Virus record (IMG/VR): IMGVR_UViG_3300024262_000058
Span: 1 to 45,669 of that record
From: a virus
DNA: 45,669 nt
Reading direction: 5' to 3' (one strand)
In this document: in pieces, positions 39,106 through 45,669 of the stretch
How the letters are laid out: each line of letters opens with the position of its first letter
How positions within the stretch are numbered: the stretch's first letter is position 1
Program-made: the position numbers and the translations under genes
Notes under the pieces: generated by a model
Told to the model about the DNA's origin: nothing
Seen by the model: only the letters and a program-made list of their open reading frames with translations
Database searches by the model: none

Positions 39106-39617
39106 CCTTGCTCCGAATCTTCTATTTGAAAGCTCTCAATCATTCTACACATGACTGCTTTGAAGTCTTTTCGTGAGCATATTTCGATGCAGTCATTTTT
39201 GCCTGCCTCCACCCCATCATCAATAAACATGGCAACTTCTCCAGTACAGATTATCTCAGCAGAAATTTCCAGTCCTATGTTTTCAATCGCCGTGGCTTTG
39301 TCAAATATGTTTTTGTCCGCCTTGAAGCATTGCCATCTTTTCTTACCTTCTTTGTGATGCAAAAAATTAACCAAATAAGGCGAAACCTCAAATTTCGAGT
39401 CAACACATTTGCTACATGGTGCGTTTATATGACAACTACAACTATAATCGTTGCCTGCGATAGAGCAGCCATAACAATATTCGTCATCGCCCTCATGCTG
39501 GCAGAAATCGCAATCTATTTCGTGTGCCCCTCGACGGTTCATTGCAGCCTCCAAAGCGGCAATCATATCATCGCCAGTAAGTAAAACGCTACCATTTCCA
39601 AATTCTTTCCTACTCAT
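39102..39617 (-). CDS. hypothetical 171-aa protein with clustered cysteines
   Basis: Starts MSRKEFGNGSVLLTGDD. At residues ~35-72 come CDFCQHEG, YCYGC, YSCSCH and APCSKC: at least eight cysteines plus His, enough for two zinc ions. The rest is a mixed fold with a GEVAMFIDDG segment. Overlaps RecT upstream by four bases (39614-39617) and the RuvC-like gene downstream (39102-39105), so co-translated with them. Function unknown. Confidence 0.55.
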   Translation of the reverse strand: MSRKEFGNGSVLLTGDDMIAALEAAMNRRGAHEIDCDFCQHEGDDEYCYGCSIAGNDYSCSCHINAPCSKCVDSKFEVSPYLVNFLHHKEGKKRWQCFKADKNIFDKATAIENIGLEISAEIICTGEVAMFIDDGVEAGKNDCIEICSRKDFKAVMCRMIESFQIEDSEQG

Positions 39618-40507
39618 TCTTTGGCCTCTTTGTGCCTATCTTCCACATCCCAATTAAGACAATGCGGGCACTGGAACAAGCCTTTTGATTCCTTTGCTTT
39701 ATCGCATTCATGGTCGCAGTCGGGACAGAAAAAGCGGACCTCCTGCATAACTTCCTGTGTTTGAGCAGGCTCAGGTTCCGGCTCAGGCTTCTTTTTCTTC
39801 TTAGTTTTGACATTTCCTTTACTTTTGGGTTCGACTTTGGTGGTATCTTCAACAACTTTTGATTCCACCGGCTTGCTGAGTTTTTCTTCCAGAGAAGAAA
39901 TTGGTCTTTTCCGTTCAGGTTCGTCAATATCCCGCAATTCCTCAACAGTAGGAAAGCCGAACGTAACTTCCGGGCAATAAGCCCTCGCCAAAAATACCGC
40001 CGATCTGTATCGAAACATTTGTGCGGGGATAGTGAGCCATTTTGAACCTTCTTTCTTGCTCCATCCTTCCGCTTCAACCATTTTCCATGTAATAGTTGCC
40101 TTACAAACGTTGCCTGTTATTTTATGGATGGCAAAGGCGGTGCATCGTTTCGGGTTTTCTTCATCGTCAAATTTCCACTCGATGGGACCGGTGAAGGGGC
40201 CGCGGGTATTCACCAGCGCAATAACCAGCTTGCCTTCCATCCCCGGCCTGCCATGCACAATATAGGTGTTCTGCATCAGCATTAAAGGTTCCAGGTTTAA
40301 TCGCATTGCCATCTGACAGGTCAGCATACAGTTTTCGGGCTTCCCCTTGTAGTGAGACGGGACTAAATCGCTCTTGGCAAAACAATTTGCAACCCGCCAT
40401 AAATGCTCGAAGCGGGCCGTATCCATCAAAAAAGAAAACGAACTGTCATCGACCGAAATGAGTTTGTCTGCGTCTCTTTTTTGAATTTGAGTTTCTTCTT
40501 CAGACAT
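39614..40507 (-). CDS. recT: RecT-type single-strand annealing recombinase with C-terminal zinc ribbon
   Basis: 297 residues. Blocks ANCFAKSDLVPSHYKGKPEN, MRLNLEPLMLMQNTYIVHG, WLTIPAQMFRYRSAVF and VEELRDIDEPERKR mark the RecT family, which anneals complementary strands. An unusual Lys/Pro-rich linker (KKKKKPEPEPEPAQ) connects to a zinc ribbon (FFCPDCDHECD and QCPHCLN, residues ~262-287). GAAAGGAATATT precedes the start. It acts with the exonuclease at 40982. Promoter is likely that at 43109. Confidence 0.8.
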   Translation of the reverse strand: MSEEETQIQKRDADKLISVDDSSFSFLMDTARFEHLWRVANCFAKSDLVPSHYKGKPENCMLTCQMAMRLNLEPLMLMQNTYIVHGRPGMEGKLVIALVNTRGPFTGPIEWKFDDEENPKRCTAFAIHKITGNVCKATITWKMVEAEGWSKKEGSKWLTIPAQMFRYRSAVFLARAYCPEVTFGFPTVEELRDIDEPERKRPISSLEEKLSKPVESKVVEDTTKVEPKSKGNVKTKKKKKPEPEPEPAQTQEVMQEVRFFCPDCDHECDKAKESKGLFQCPHCLNWDVEDRHKEAKE

Positions 40508-40542
40508 AATATTCCTTTCTTAAAGTTATTATTGCTAAGTTG

Positions 40543-40965
40543 TTAGCTTGGAAAGTTTTTTGATATTTGAATGTGTCTATCTTTGGGAGCCATTTCTAAG
40601 CCTTTTTCCCAACCGTTTCTTATAAACACGCTGGCGATATATTTTGCCGCACCAGCTTGCGCTCCACTAAGCCCTAATTTCTTGATAGTGGGGTCGGCCC
40701 ACATATATTCGTCCATTTCCTTGTTGAGTGGCTCAGGGTCTTCGTTTACTTCAGCCCAATTAATTTCTTTGTCTTTGAAACCTCTGATAAGTTCCATGCC
40801 TGCTATTTGCAGGGCTTGTTCATGGCCAGGCCCCAGCCCTCCCATTTCTACGGTAAATAAAGACTCGCCTTTGTCCCATCTTTCAATAGCTTCGTCGAGT
40901 GTTTGTGGGTGTAAGCTAATTTCTGGCCCCGAGCCTGCTATTTTATCACCTATTTGCTCATTCAT
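40543..40965 (-). CDS. hypothetical 140-aa protein in the recombination operon
   Basis: Starts MNEQIGDKIAGSGPE. GGLGPGHEQALQIAGMELI is a block I know from uncharacterised phage proteins near RecT/exonuclease genes. Acidic and helical. AAAGGAACGTGAAAA precedes the start. Located between RecT and the exonuclease; role unknown. Confidence 0.6.
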   Translation of the reverse strand: MNEQIGDKIAGSGPEISLHPQTLDEAIERWDKGESLFTVEMGGLGPGHEQALQIAGMELIRGFKDKEINWAEVNEDPEPLNKEMDEYMWADPTIKKLGLSGAQAGAAKYIASVFIRNGWEKGLEMAPKDRHIQISKNFPS

Positions 40966-40981
40966 TTTTCACGTTCCTTTC

Positions 40982-41863
40982 TTAAAGTTCATAAGGGCTG
41001 TATCCAGCCTTTTCCAGCGCGTGTAAGGGCATTTCAAGTATTTCTATTTCGTCTGAGTGCATAGGCCATTGGCCGCTATCCAGGCACTCTTTGTAAATAC
41101 TCAAGGCTTTATGCGCGGCTTTTTTGCCGGTTTCGAGACTTTTATCTCCGATTTCATAAGCGGCATGAACATATGGCTGTTCTTTTTCGATAGCGAATAT
41201 CGCCATAATAGGTTCATAACCTGTCAATGCTTCGTAGCCAATCGAATAAAAACCAAGCTGCTGATAATATTGAAAACGATATATCGCCCAGCCAAAACCG
41301 GACGGACTACAATCGGCTGCGCTTTTCAAGTCTGTTATCATCGGAATAGATTCGTTGAGATAATCCAGTCTTGCCTTGCATGTTAATCCTGTTTTTTTAT
41401 CTTCCCATACAATGCAAACCTGAGATTTGCCATCCCGAATCAATCGAATAGCTCTCGATTCGGACACAAGCGAGTATATTTCTTGTATCTTTGCATAATC
41501 ATCTGTGGTAATGATCTCCTGTCCGGGTTTCAATTTTGCTTCAAACTCAGCCTTGATCGCTTTGCCTTCTTTTGTTCGGCCATCAGCTTTAGGCATAACC
41601 AAATATATTTCCAGGAAACGCAGTGGCTCAAGGATATACGCATCTAATGCGCGCCCGAATTTCAACGCAGGGGTATCAGGCCGTCCGTTCAGCAAATAAT
41701 GTTTGCAGTGCGCCGGGCACTTCGTAGGGTCTGTTAGGAATTTCAAGGCGGAATTATTGATTGCATCCCACTCCTGATAATCAGAAAAGAGAACGCCTTC
41801 GTAGATTCCGGGCTTAATCTGTACCGGCTTTGCCTCTTCTTTTTGTTTTTCAGTTATTGGCAT
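40982..41863 (-). CDS. PD-(D/E)XK exonuclease, RecE/lambda-exo-like
   Basis: 293 residues. GIYEGVLFSDYQEWDAINNS, FGRALDAYILEP and the conserved MITDLKSAADCSPSGF (the D-x-K of the active site) mark the PD-(D/E)XK nuclease family that pairs with RecT. It degrades one strand of linear DNA to give single-strand tails. The stop is followed by 16 bases and the next start. The upstream DEAD-like residues are absent, consistent with a nuclease not a helicase. Confidence 0.75.
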   Translation of the reverse strand: MPITEKQKEEAKPVQIKPGIYEGVLFSDYQEWDAINNSALKFLTDPTKCPAHCKHYLLNGRPDTPALKFGRALDAYILEPLRFLEIYLVMPKADGRTKEGKAIKAEFEAKLKPGQEIITTDDYAKIQEIYSLVSESRAIRLIRDGKSQVCIVWEDKKTGLTCKARLDYLNESIPMITDLKSAADCSPSGFGWAIYRFQYYQQLGFYSIGYEALTGYEPIMAIFAIEKEQPYVHAAYEIGDKSLETGKKAAHKALSIYKECLDSGQWPMHSDEIEILEMPLHALEKAGYSPYEL

Positions 41864-41864
41864 T

Positions 41865-42059
41865 CTATTCCTCGCTTTTGTGGCTTTGTCCTTGTTCGGG
41901 GTCCTGTGTCTGTCTGTAAGACCAATCTATCAACTCCTTGATAGGGAGTTTTAGAGGAGCTTTCCCCGTAATCATTATAAAATCAGCCAGTAGCTCGTCA
42001 AAGTATCTGTGCAAAAGAATATGTTTTTCTTTGTGCTTTTTGTCATTCATTCGCGCCAT
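41865..42059 (-). CDS. conserved small phage protein (64 aa)
   Basis: ATG at 42059 follows GGGAGATAATCAA; a longer frame from 42164 lies in the upstream gene. Reads MARMNDKKHKEKHIL and LHRYFDELLADFIMITG with LPIKELIDWSYRQT; this ELLADFI...ELIDWS pattern is widespread in small phage proteins of unknown role. Overlap with the upstream gene is minimal. Confidence 0.6.
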   Translation of the reverse strand: MARMNDKKHKEKHILLHRYFDELLADFIMITGKAPLKLPIKELIDWSYRQTQDPEQGQSHKSEE

Positions 42060-42063
42060 TTGA

Positions 42064-42756
42064 TTATCTCCCGGCCGCAAGAATGTTTTCAGAATAAAAC
42101 TCGATTCCAGGCACTTCAAGCGAGCCTTTTGTTGACCTTGCCACTTCGCCCAACAGTTTCTCATTTGGCAGCATATATTCTTTCGGAAGCTGGCTCAGGT
42201 CGGTTATTCTAAATTTCCAAATTGTTTTAGTGGCAATACCAGCAACCTTTTCAACCTTACTTTGAACAACAGGAACAACGGCAGCGGTTTGCGCCGCCTT
42301 TGCCTTTAATTCTTCGGCCCTTGCTTGAGCGGCCTCTTTCGCCTTCTCTGTTTTGAACCGATTGGCCTTTTCTTCTTCCTCGCGCGCACGCCTTTGAAGT
42401 TCTTCGGCCTCTTTTTGCTGTGCCTTACGAATCTTGTCCTCCTCGGCGCGGCGGATGCTTTCTTGTTCTTCCTGCCATTTTAATATCGCCGACTTAATAG
42501 ATGCTTCGGCCATTGCTAAAAAGGCTAAAGGTTTTTTAAAAAACTCCATAATCCGCTTTTTGCTTTCATCCAAAGGTTTTGTCAGACTTTTTCGGAGTTC
42601 ATCGAGTTCTTTTGTTTTTGATTTAATGGCTTTGAGTTGGTCCGCCGCTCCACCGTAACCTTCTGCGGTAACGATTTTGAATCCCTGGAATTCCTCTGCC
42701 AATGATTCTGTTTCGGCTGCTTTTTGTTCTACACTTTGCGGTATAAGCTCATTCAT
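42064..42756 (-). CDS. coiled-coil phage protein next to exonuclease (230 aa)
   Basis: ATG at 42756 follows AAAGGGAATATGT. Starts MNELIPQSVEQKAAE; a central Glu/Lys/Arg-rich coiled coil (~85-165, EEEEKANRFKTEKAKEAA) and a C-terminal globular part (IWKFRITDLSQLPKEYML). This pair (coiled coil then short globular end) is common beside RecT/exonuclease genes in phages, without a proven role. Confidence 0.6.
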   Translation of the reverse strand: MNELIPQSVEQKAAETESLAEEFQGFKIVTAEGYGGAADQLKAIKSKTKELDELRKSLTKPLDESKKRIMEFFKKPLAFLAMAEASIKSAILKWQEEQESIRRAEEDKIRKAQQKEAEELQRRAREEEEKANRFKTEKAKEAAQARAEELKAKAAQTAAVVPVVQSKVEKVAGIATKTIWKFRITDLSQLPKEYMLPNEKLLGEVARSTKGSLEVPGIEFYSENILAAGR

Positions 42757-42883
42757 ACATATTCCCTTTCTTTGAAAAATAGCTGGCCTAAGCAAATCGT
42801 TTGCTTGCTAAACATAGTTTCATATTTCCTTGCGTCCCTTCGGTAAGGCCAGCCGACCTGATTCATTTCATAAAAACCTCTTG

Positions 42884-43066
42884 TCATGGATTAATGGCCA
42901 ATTCCATTGCCTGCATTAACGCGCGATATTCCGGCGTAGTTCTTAATATCGTACAGACCGTATCTCTGTGCGTTTCGCATTCAGAATGATGTTCAATAAA
43001 CAGCCGGTATGTTTCGGCATAAATTCCTTTGAGTTTTACTTGCAGATTGATATTTTTCGCGTCCAT
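42884..43066 (-). CDS. hypothetical 60-aa protein, first in the recombination operon
   Basis: Starts MDAKNINLQVKLKGI, ends MELAINP; helical, mixed charge, two cysteines. AAGGAGTTAAAAC is the ribosome site. The promoter at 43109-43137 lies 40-70 bases upstream, so it is the first gene of that transcript. The 42797-42883 gap is empty. No family recognised. Confidence 0.55.
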   Translation of the reverse strand: MDAKNINLQVKLKGIYAETYRLFIEHHSECETHRDTVCTILRTTPEYRALMQAMELAINP

Positions 43067-43108
43067 GTTTTAACTCCTTAATGATTTTCTCCTGAATTTC
43101 AAAACAGC

Positions 43109-43137
43109 ACTATACAAAATACGCAATGAAAAAGCAA
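43109..43137 (-). promoter_or_regulatory. leftward promoter of the recombination block
   Basis: On the minus strand TTGCTT (complement of 43132-43137), 17 bases, TATAGT (complement of 43109-43114). It sits in the ~120-base gap before the gene at 43066 and drives the leftward block to 37193. Sequence match only. Confidence 0.55.
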
Positions 43138-43188
43138 GAGAAAAACAAGAAATAATAATATATTTCATTAAATCCTTGTTTTTAGGGC

Positions 43189-43701
43189 TTATTCGGGCTT
43201 TTTTCCTTCGTGGCATTCCATGTCTCTACGAGGAAATTCGAGCGATAAAAGGTATGCTGCCATGCTGTCCCATGTTTTCATTTTCACCTTACTGGTCAAA
43301 AGCCTTTCATTCTTGAATAGTTTGGGATATGCCTCTTTGGCTTTTTTCCAAAAAATGTCTTGTTTTTGTTTCGGCAAAGTCGCCAATCGCTTGAGGATTT
43401 CGTCTCTTGCAGTTTTCCATGTGAGACTGAACCGCCAACTGTTGGCGTAAATGCGATTCTCGGTTTGTGTCTGGTTGAATGCAAGGTCTAAGGCCGCTTG
43501 TGGTTTTAGCACCGTCAACCATTCGTGGGATACGGTCAAGCGATGCTTAAAGCCTTCGATGTCTTGTTCTACGATAAAAGAAGTTAGACCATCTCTGCGA
43601 ATAACTTTTACGGGCACAATCGCATTAGGATCGCCCGAATAACCATCATTTTGTAAAACCAAGTACAACATTTGACCGCGTTTGATTTTCTTGTAATCCA
43701 T
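43189..43701 (-). CDS. hypothetical 170-aa protein
   Basis: Start at 43701 (MDYKKIKRGQMLYLV), after GAAAGTGAGGTATGAAGTT; the longer frame to 43761 overlaps the upstream gene. First half is SH3/beta-like with GQMLYLVLQNDGYSGD; second half is helical and basic. The leader shares the GAAAGTGAGG module with its neighbours. No family recognised. Confidence 0.6.
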   Translation of the reverse strand: MDYKKIKRGQMLYLVLQNDGYSGDPNAIVPVKVIRRDGLTSFIVEQDIEGFKHRLTVSHEWLTVLKPQAALDLAFNQTQTENRIYANSWRFSLTWKTARDEILKRLATLPKQKQDIFWKKAKEAYPKLFKNERLLTSKVKMKTWDSMAAYLLSLEFPRRDMECHEGKKPE

Positions 43702-43733
43702 AACTTCATACCTCACTTTCTGCCCTTGGGCGG

Positions 43734-43922
43734 TTAAGATATATGTTCGTAATCGTCGCACAGATTTAACAGGGCATTGACGAAATTCCAGTAATCTATT
43801 TCGTGAGCGCCTAAATCCTCATCGACGTAGTAATGGTCGTCCGCAAGTTTCTTGGATTTAGCTTGGGTTGACGATAATAATCGCTTGACGCGGGTTTTGT
43901 ATGTTTCGACCTTCATTTTCAT
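43734..43922 (-). CDS. hypothetical 62-aa protein
   Basis: Starts MKMKVETYKTRVKRL; basic N-terminus and acidic C-terminal half (YYVDEDLGAHEIDYW). The start follows TTAGCTAAAACTTTAATGAAAGTGAGGA, a leader motif shared with other leftward genes. No family recognised. Confidence 0.55.
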   Translation of the reverse strand: MKMKVETYKTRVKRLLSSTQAKSKKLADDHYYVDEDLGAHEIDYWNFVNALLNLCDDYEHIS

Positions 43923-43946
43923 TCCTCACTTTCATTAAAGTTTTAG

Positions 43947-44225
43947 CTAAGATTTATGGTAGCTGTGCGTAGCACCAAACCACGTCTTTTTATCACTTAT
44001 AGGGAGCGATGACATTACTTTTTCCCTTTTGGTTTTGGGGATAGCCACATGAATTCGTGGACCGCCGGTTGACGGACCCCACACAAGATTTTTCTTGCTA
44101 ACTCCCAACGCAAATATTTCGTCCGCTCTATTTCTTGCGGATTCATCGTTTACATAACCAATGTCGATTATCATCACATCCTTTTTTTTGTCCATTTCTA
44201 CGTCCATCCAATCAACCATCTTCAA
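43947..44225 (-). CDS. hypothetical 92-aa protein
   Basis: Starts MKMVDWMDVEMDKKK; mixed alpha/beta (DVMIIDIGYVND and RIHVAIPKTKREKV), likely globular. CTTAGCGAAG and GAAAGTGAGG precede it, again part of the common leader. No family recognised. Confidence 0.55.
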   Translation of the reverse strand: MKMVDWMDVEMDKKKDVMIIDIGYVNDESARNRADEIFALGVSKKNLVWGPSTGGPRIHVAIPKTKREKVMSSLPISDKKTWFGATHSYHKS

Positions 44226-44266
44226 ACCTCACTTTCATAAAAAACTTCGCTAAGCCTCACTAAAAC

Positions 44267-44911
44267 CTATTTTTTCAGCATCGCCCCGGACTCTACCGCC
44301 TGAAGCATAGCCCGCATATTGTTTCGATACGTTTGTGCCAAGCGGACATAATCTTTCATCTCCTGCCCGTTAAGCCCCTCTTTTGTCGCTATTTCCCTGC
44401 AACGCTTTGCAAAAGGCTTTGCCAAGTCGCGCCGTGCCAAGTCGATCCTAACGCAACGTGAAAGCAACGGTGCGGTATCCTCAGAACCGTCAAATAGTAG
44501 TTCCTGTCCTTCAATGGTTGTCGTGAATATAAAACAAACGTGAGATGGTAATCGTTCCAGCATTACTAATAATTGACGAATTGCCCGCTTACTCAGGCCG
44601 TGCGCTTCATTGATAATCACACACTTGCCGCCGCGCCCCCAAGCCAAAGTATAGAGAGTGTTCTCAAGCTCGGCCAGTTTCCCCGATGTCGCTTGACCTG
44701 CGTCAATTTCGTCAATATATATATCCTCAGCTACAAGTGAAGCGATAATACGAGCAAGTGTGGTTTTGCCGGTGCCGCTCTGTCCAGAAATCCAGAAGGC
44801 ACGGCCAGTCAAGCCGCGTTTGCCGATTGTCTGGATCTTCTGGATCGCTTTATCCTGCCCGACTACTTCGTCAAATGTTTTCGGGCGGTATTGTTCGAAT
44901 AGTGTTTTCAT
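44267..44911 (-). CDS. AAA+ clamp-loader-like ATPase (complete copy)
   Basis: 214 residues from the ATG at 44911 (MKTLFEQYRPKTFDEVVG), behind GAAGGGGAGACC; the longer frame to 44938 is not shared with the left copy, so the shorter start is preferred. Walker A GQSGTGKTT (~residues 40-48), Walker B-like VIINEAHG with the DEAD-box-like Glu, sensor-type FIFTTT. It lacks the C-terminal collar of clamp loaders (~300+ residues in DnaX/RFC), so it is a shortened RFC/DnaX-type ATPase. No DNA polymerase or clamp gene is seen in the window. Confidence 0.75.
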   Translation of the reverse strand: MKTLFEQYRPKTFDEVVGQDKAIQKIQTIGKRGLTGRAFWISGQSGTGKTTLARIIASLVAEDIYIDEIDAGQATSGKLAELENTLYTLAWGRGGKCVIINEAHGLSKRAIRQLLVMLERLPSHVCFIFTTTIEGQELLFDGSEDTAPLLSRCVRIDLARRDLAKPFAKRCREIATKEGLNGQEMKDYVRLAQTYRNNMRAMLQAVESGAMLKK

Positions 44912-44921
44912 GGTCTCCCCT

Positions 44922-45203
44922 TCAATTAGCCGCGGCAATGTTTTCTTTTAGTTGCTCAACGGTATCGAGCATGTGTATATTTCGGGATTCTGGCTTCGAC
45001 TGTGTAGTGTGTGCCGAAGTTGTACGAGAATACTTTTGCTTATGCCCGTACCATTGATTCTTAATCTTAGCCCAAATCGGCCAATAGCCATAAGAGTACA
45101 CGACATACAAAGTATCGGACACTCTCACGCCTGACAAGTTGTTACCTTGAAACGGTTGACATTTGTTTACAAACTGTTTACATTCGCTGTTGATTGTTTT
45201 CAT
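44922..45203 (-). CDS. conserved phage DUF8033-like protein (93 aa)
   Basis: Starts MKTINSECKQFVNKC and has FQGNNLSGVRV, LYVVYSYGYWPIWAK and KYSRTTSAHTTQ, the gNNL...YvVySYG..WP...ySrTTS pattern of a common small phage protein of unknown function. It takes the place that the 57-aa gene (346-519) has in the other haplotype. ATTAAAGTTTT leader module and GAAGGGGAGACT precede it. Confidence 0.7.
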   Translation of the reverse strand: MKTINSECKQFVNKCQPFQGNNLSGVRVSDTLYVVYSYGYWPIWAKIKNQWYGHKQKYSRTTSAHTTQSKPESRNIHMLDTVEQLKENIAAAN

Positions 45204-45229
45204 AGTCTCCCCTTCATTAAAGTTTTAGT

Positions 45230-45316
45230 TTAACACAACGCCAAATAAGCAAACAACGTAATAGCCAGAATAGGCCACCACTCACTACCGATTAGACTTA
45301 TTAGTAAATACTTCAT
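45230..45316 (-). CDS. 28-aa single-span membrane peptide, second copy
   Basis: Same length as 542-628; starts MKYLLISLIGSEWW and ends LFAYLALC. Several residues differ while hydrophobicity is kept. Overlaps the upstream 46-aa gene by three bases. Confidence 0.55.
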   Translation of the reverse strand: MKYLLISLIGSEWWPILAITLFAYLALC

Positions 45317-45453
45317 GTGCAAAATCCCTTCGAATAGTAGTAATTCATAAGAGCCTTCAAGCTCCTATACTCTTGACTGTCATACGAGCCGCCGCAAGCA
45401 TGCAGCCTGCGCTTTACATCGGCATACTTAGTTTGGTATTGCTTCTTAGTCAT
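45313..45453 (-). CDS. 46-aa basic protein, second copy
   Basis: Starts MTKKQYQTKYADVKRR, same length as 625-765, differing by K-to-R and Q-to-S. Located between the other two duplicated small genes. Confidence 0.55.
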   Translation of the reverse strand: MTKKQYQTKYADVKRRLHACGGSYDSQEYRSLKALMNYYYSKGFCT

Positions 45454-45601
45454 AATGTTTTATCCTCGAAAAGGTGATTGCATTCGTAAAGCCCAATACA
45501 ATCATTGCAAGTTCATGTTTGGGCGTAGTGAGTTCACACCAAACAAACACCCAACTAATAATCCAAGCCCAAAACAGAATAATCAAATATAGTTTACTCA
45601 T
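45446..45601 (-). CDS. 51-aa small membrane protein, second copy
   Basis: Starts MSKLYLIILFWAWII; same as 762-911 except T-to-I and an end IKHYD, because a short indel before the next gene shifts the stop. Two hydrophobic spans. Its promoter is beyond the window end. Confidence 0.55.
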   Translation of the reverse strand: MSKLYLIILFWAWIISWVFVWCELTTPKHELAMIVLGFTNAITFSRIKHYD

Positions 45602-45669
45602 TTTTCAGCCCCTTAATAAAACCACTTAACCGAGCACCGAATTAACGGCGCAAGGTTGAACAGTCTCAG

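Larger units (their letters stand above)
44563..45669 (-). repeat. repeated genome end, second haplotype of 1-~975
   Basis: 44563-44689 equals 1-127 exactly; beyond that the two match with scattered substitutions until 44911/349, diverge over one gene, and match again from about 45216 (534 on the left) to ~45660. After the shared GGCGCAAGGTTGAA the window ends. The offset is 44562 bases. Confidence 0.9.

Noticed and set aside
1-45669. CRISPR arrays, insertion sequences, integrase or attachment sites
   Set aside because: No spaced direct repeats, transposase or recombinase motifs were seen; the only long repeat is the genome end.

Overview
The window is almost certainly one near-complete genome of a short-tailed (podovirus-like, T7-type virion) bacteriophage, probably assembled from a metagenome. 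Positions 1-127 recur exactly at 44563-44689, after which the two stretches diverge by scattered substitutions and one gene swap. The simplest reading is a circular (circularly permuted or terminally redundant) genome of 44562 bp whose last ~1 kb (44690-45669) is a second haplotype of 128-~975. No integrase, CI-type repressor, DNA polymerase or T7-type RNA polymerase was recognised. The promoter-like sequences have host sigma70 form, often with an extended -10. A lipoprotein ending in two dockerin-type calcium loops (7340-9142) has the style of Planctomycetes/Phycisphaerae surface proteins, so a planctomycete-like host is my guess, not a demonstrated fact.

Layout. (1) 1-1129, minus strand: truncated clamp-loader-like ATPase and tiny membrane or soluble genes, fired from a promoter near 1180-1207. 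(2) 1130-2388: control region with divergent promoters, inverted repeats and a small-terminase-like gene. (3) 2389-7315, plus: small early/accessory genes, a degenerate GT-rich pentanucleotide array (3570-3965), a secreted endolysin-like protein, and two tRNA-like RNAs (6307-6584). (4) 7340-9680: dockerin lipoprotein and two small genes. (5) 9761-12722: HNH nuclease, replisome organiser, helicase-loader-like protein, CsrA-like regulator and several small zinc-ribbon or membrane proteins. (6) 12812-36953: packaging and virion block in T7-like order: large terminase, TTG-initiated portal, scaffold, major capsid protein, decoration proteins, tail tube A, a tail nozzle (tube B) split into three ORFs, gp13/14/15/16-like internal virion proteins, a fibre with LamG and S74-like chaperone domains, and a holin-like membrane protein. 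(7) A strong intrinsic terminator at 36977-37018 separates this from (8) 37193-45601, minus: a papain-like protein, lipoprotein, RuvC-like resolvase, RecT-type annealing protein with a zinc ribbon, PD-(D/E)XK exonuclease, associated early genes, then the clamp-loader-like ATPase and the repeated end.

Working model: the minus-strand block supplies recombination and DNA-processing functions early; the plus-strand left half supplies replication initiation and host-takeover proteins; the plus-strand right half builds the virion. Recombination (RecT/exonuclease/RuvC) plus a short replication module implies reliance on the host replisome. The most unusual points are the dockerin/DPNC lipoprotein, the split tail nozzle with an inserted sugar-binding-like segment, the two odd tRNA-like RNAs, the pentanucleotide array, the CsrA homologue and the haplotype cassette swap.
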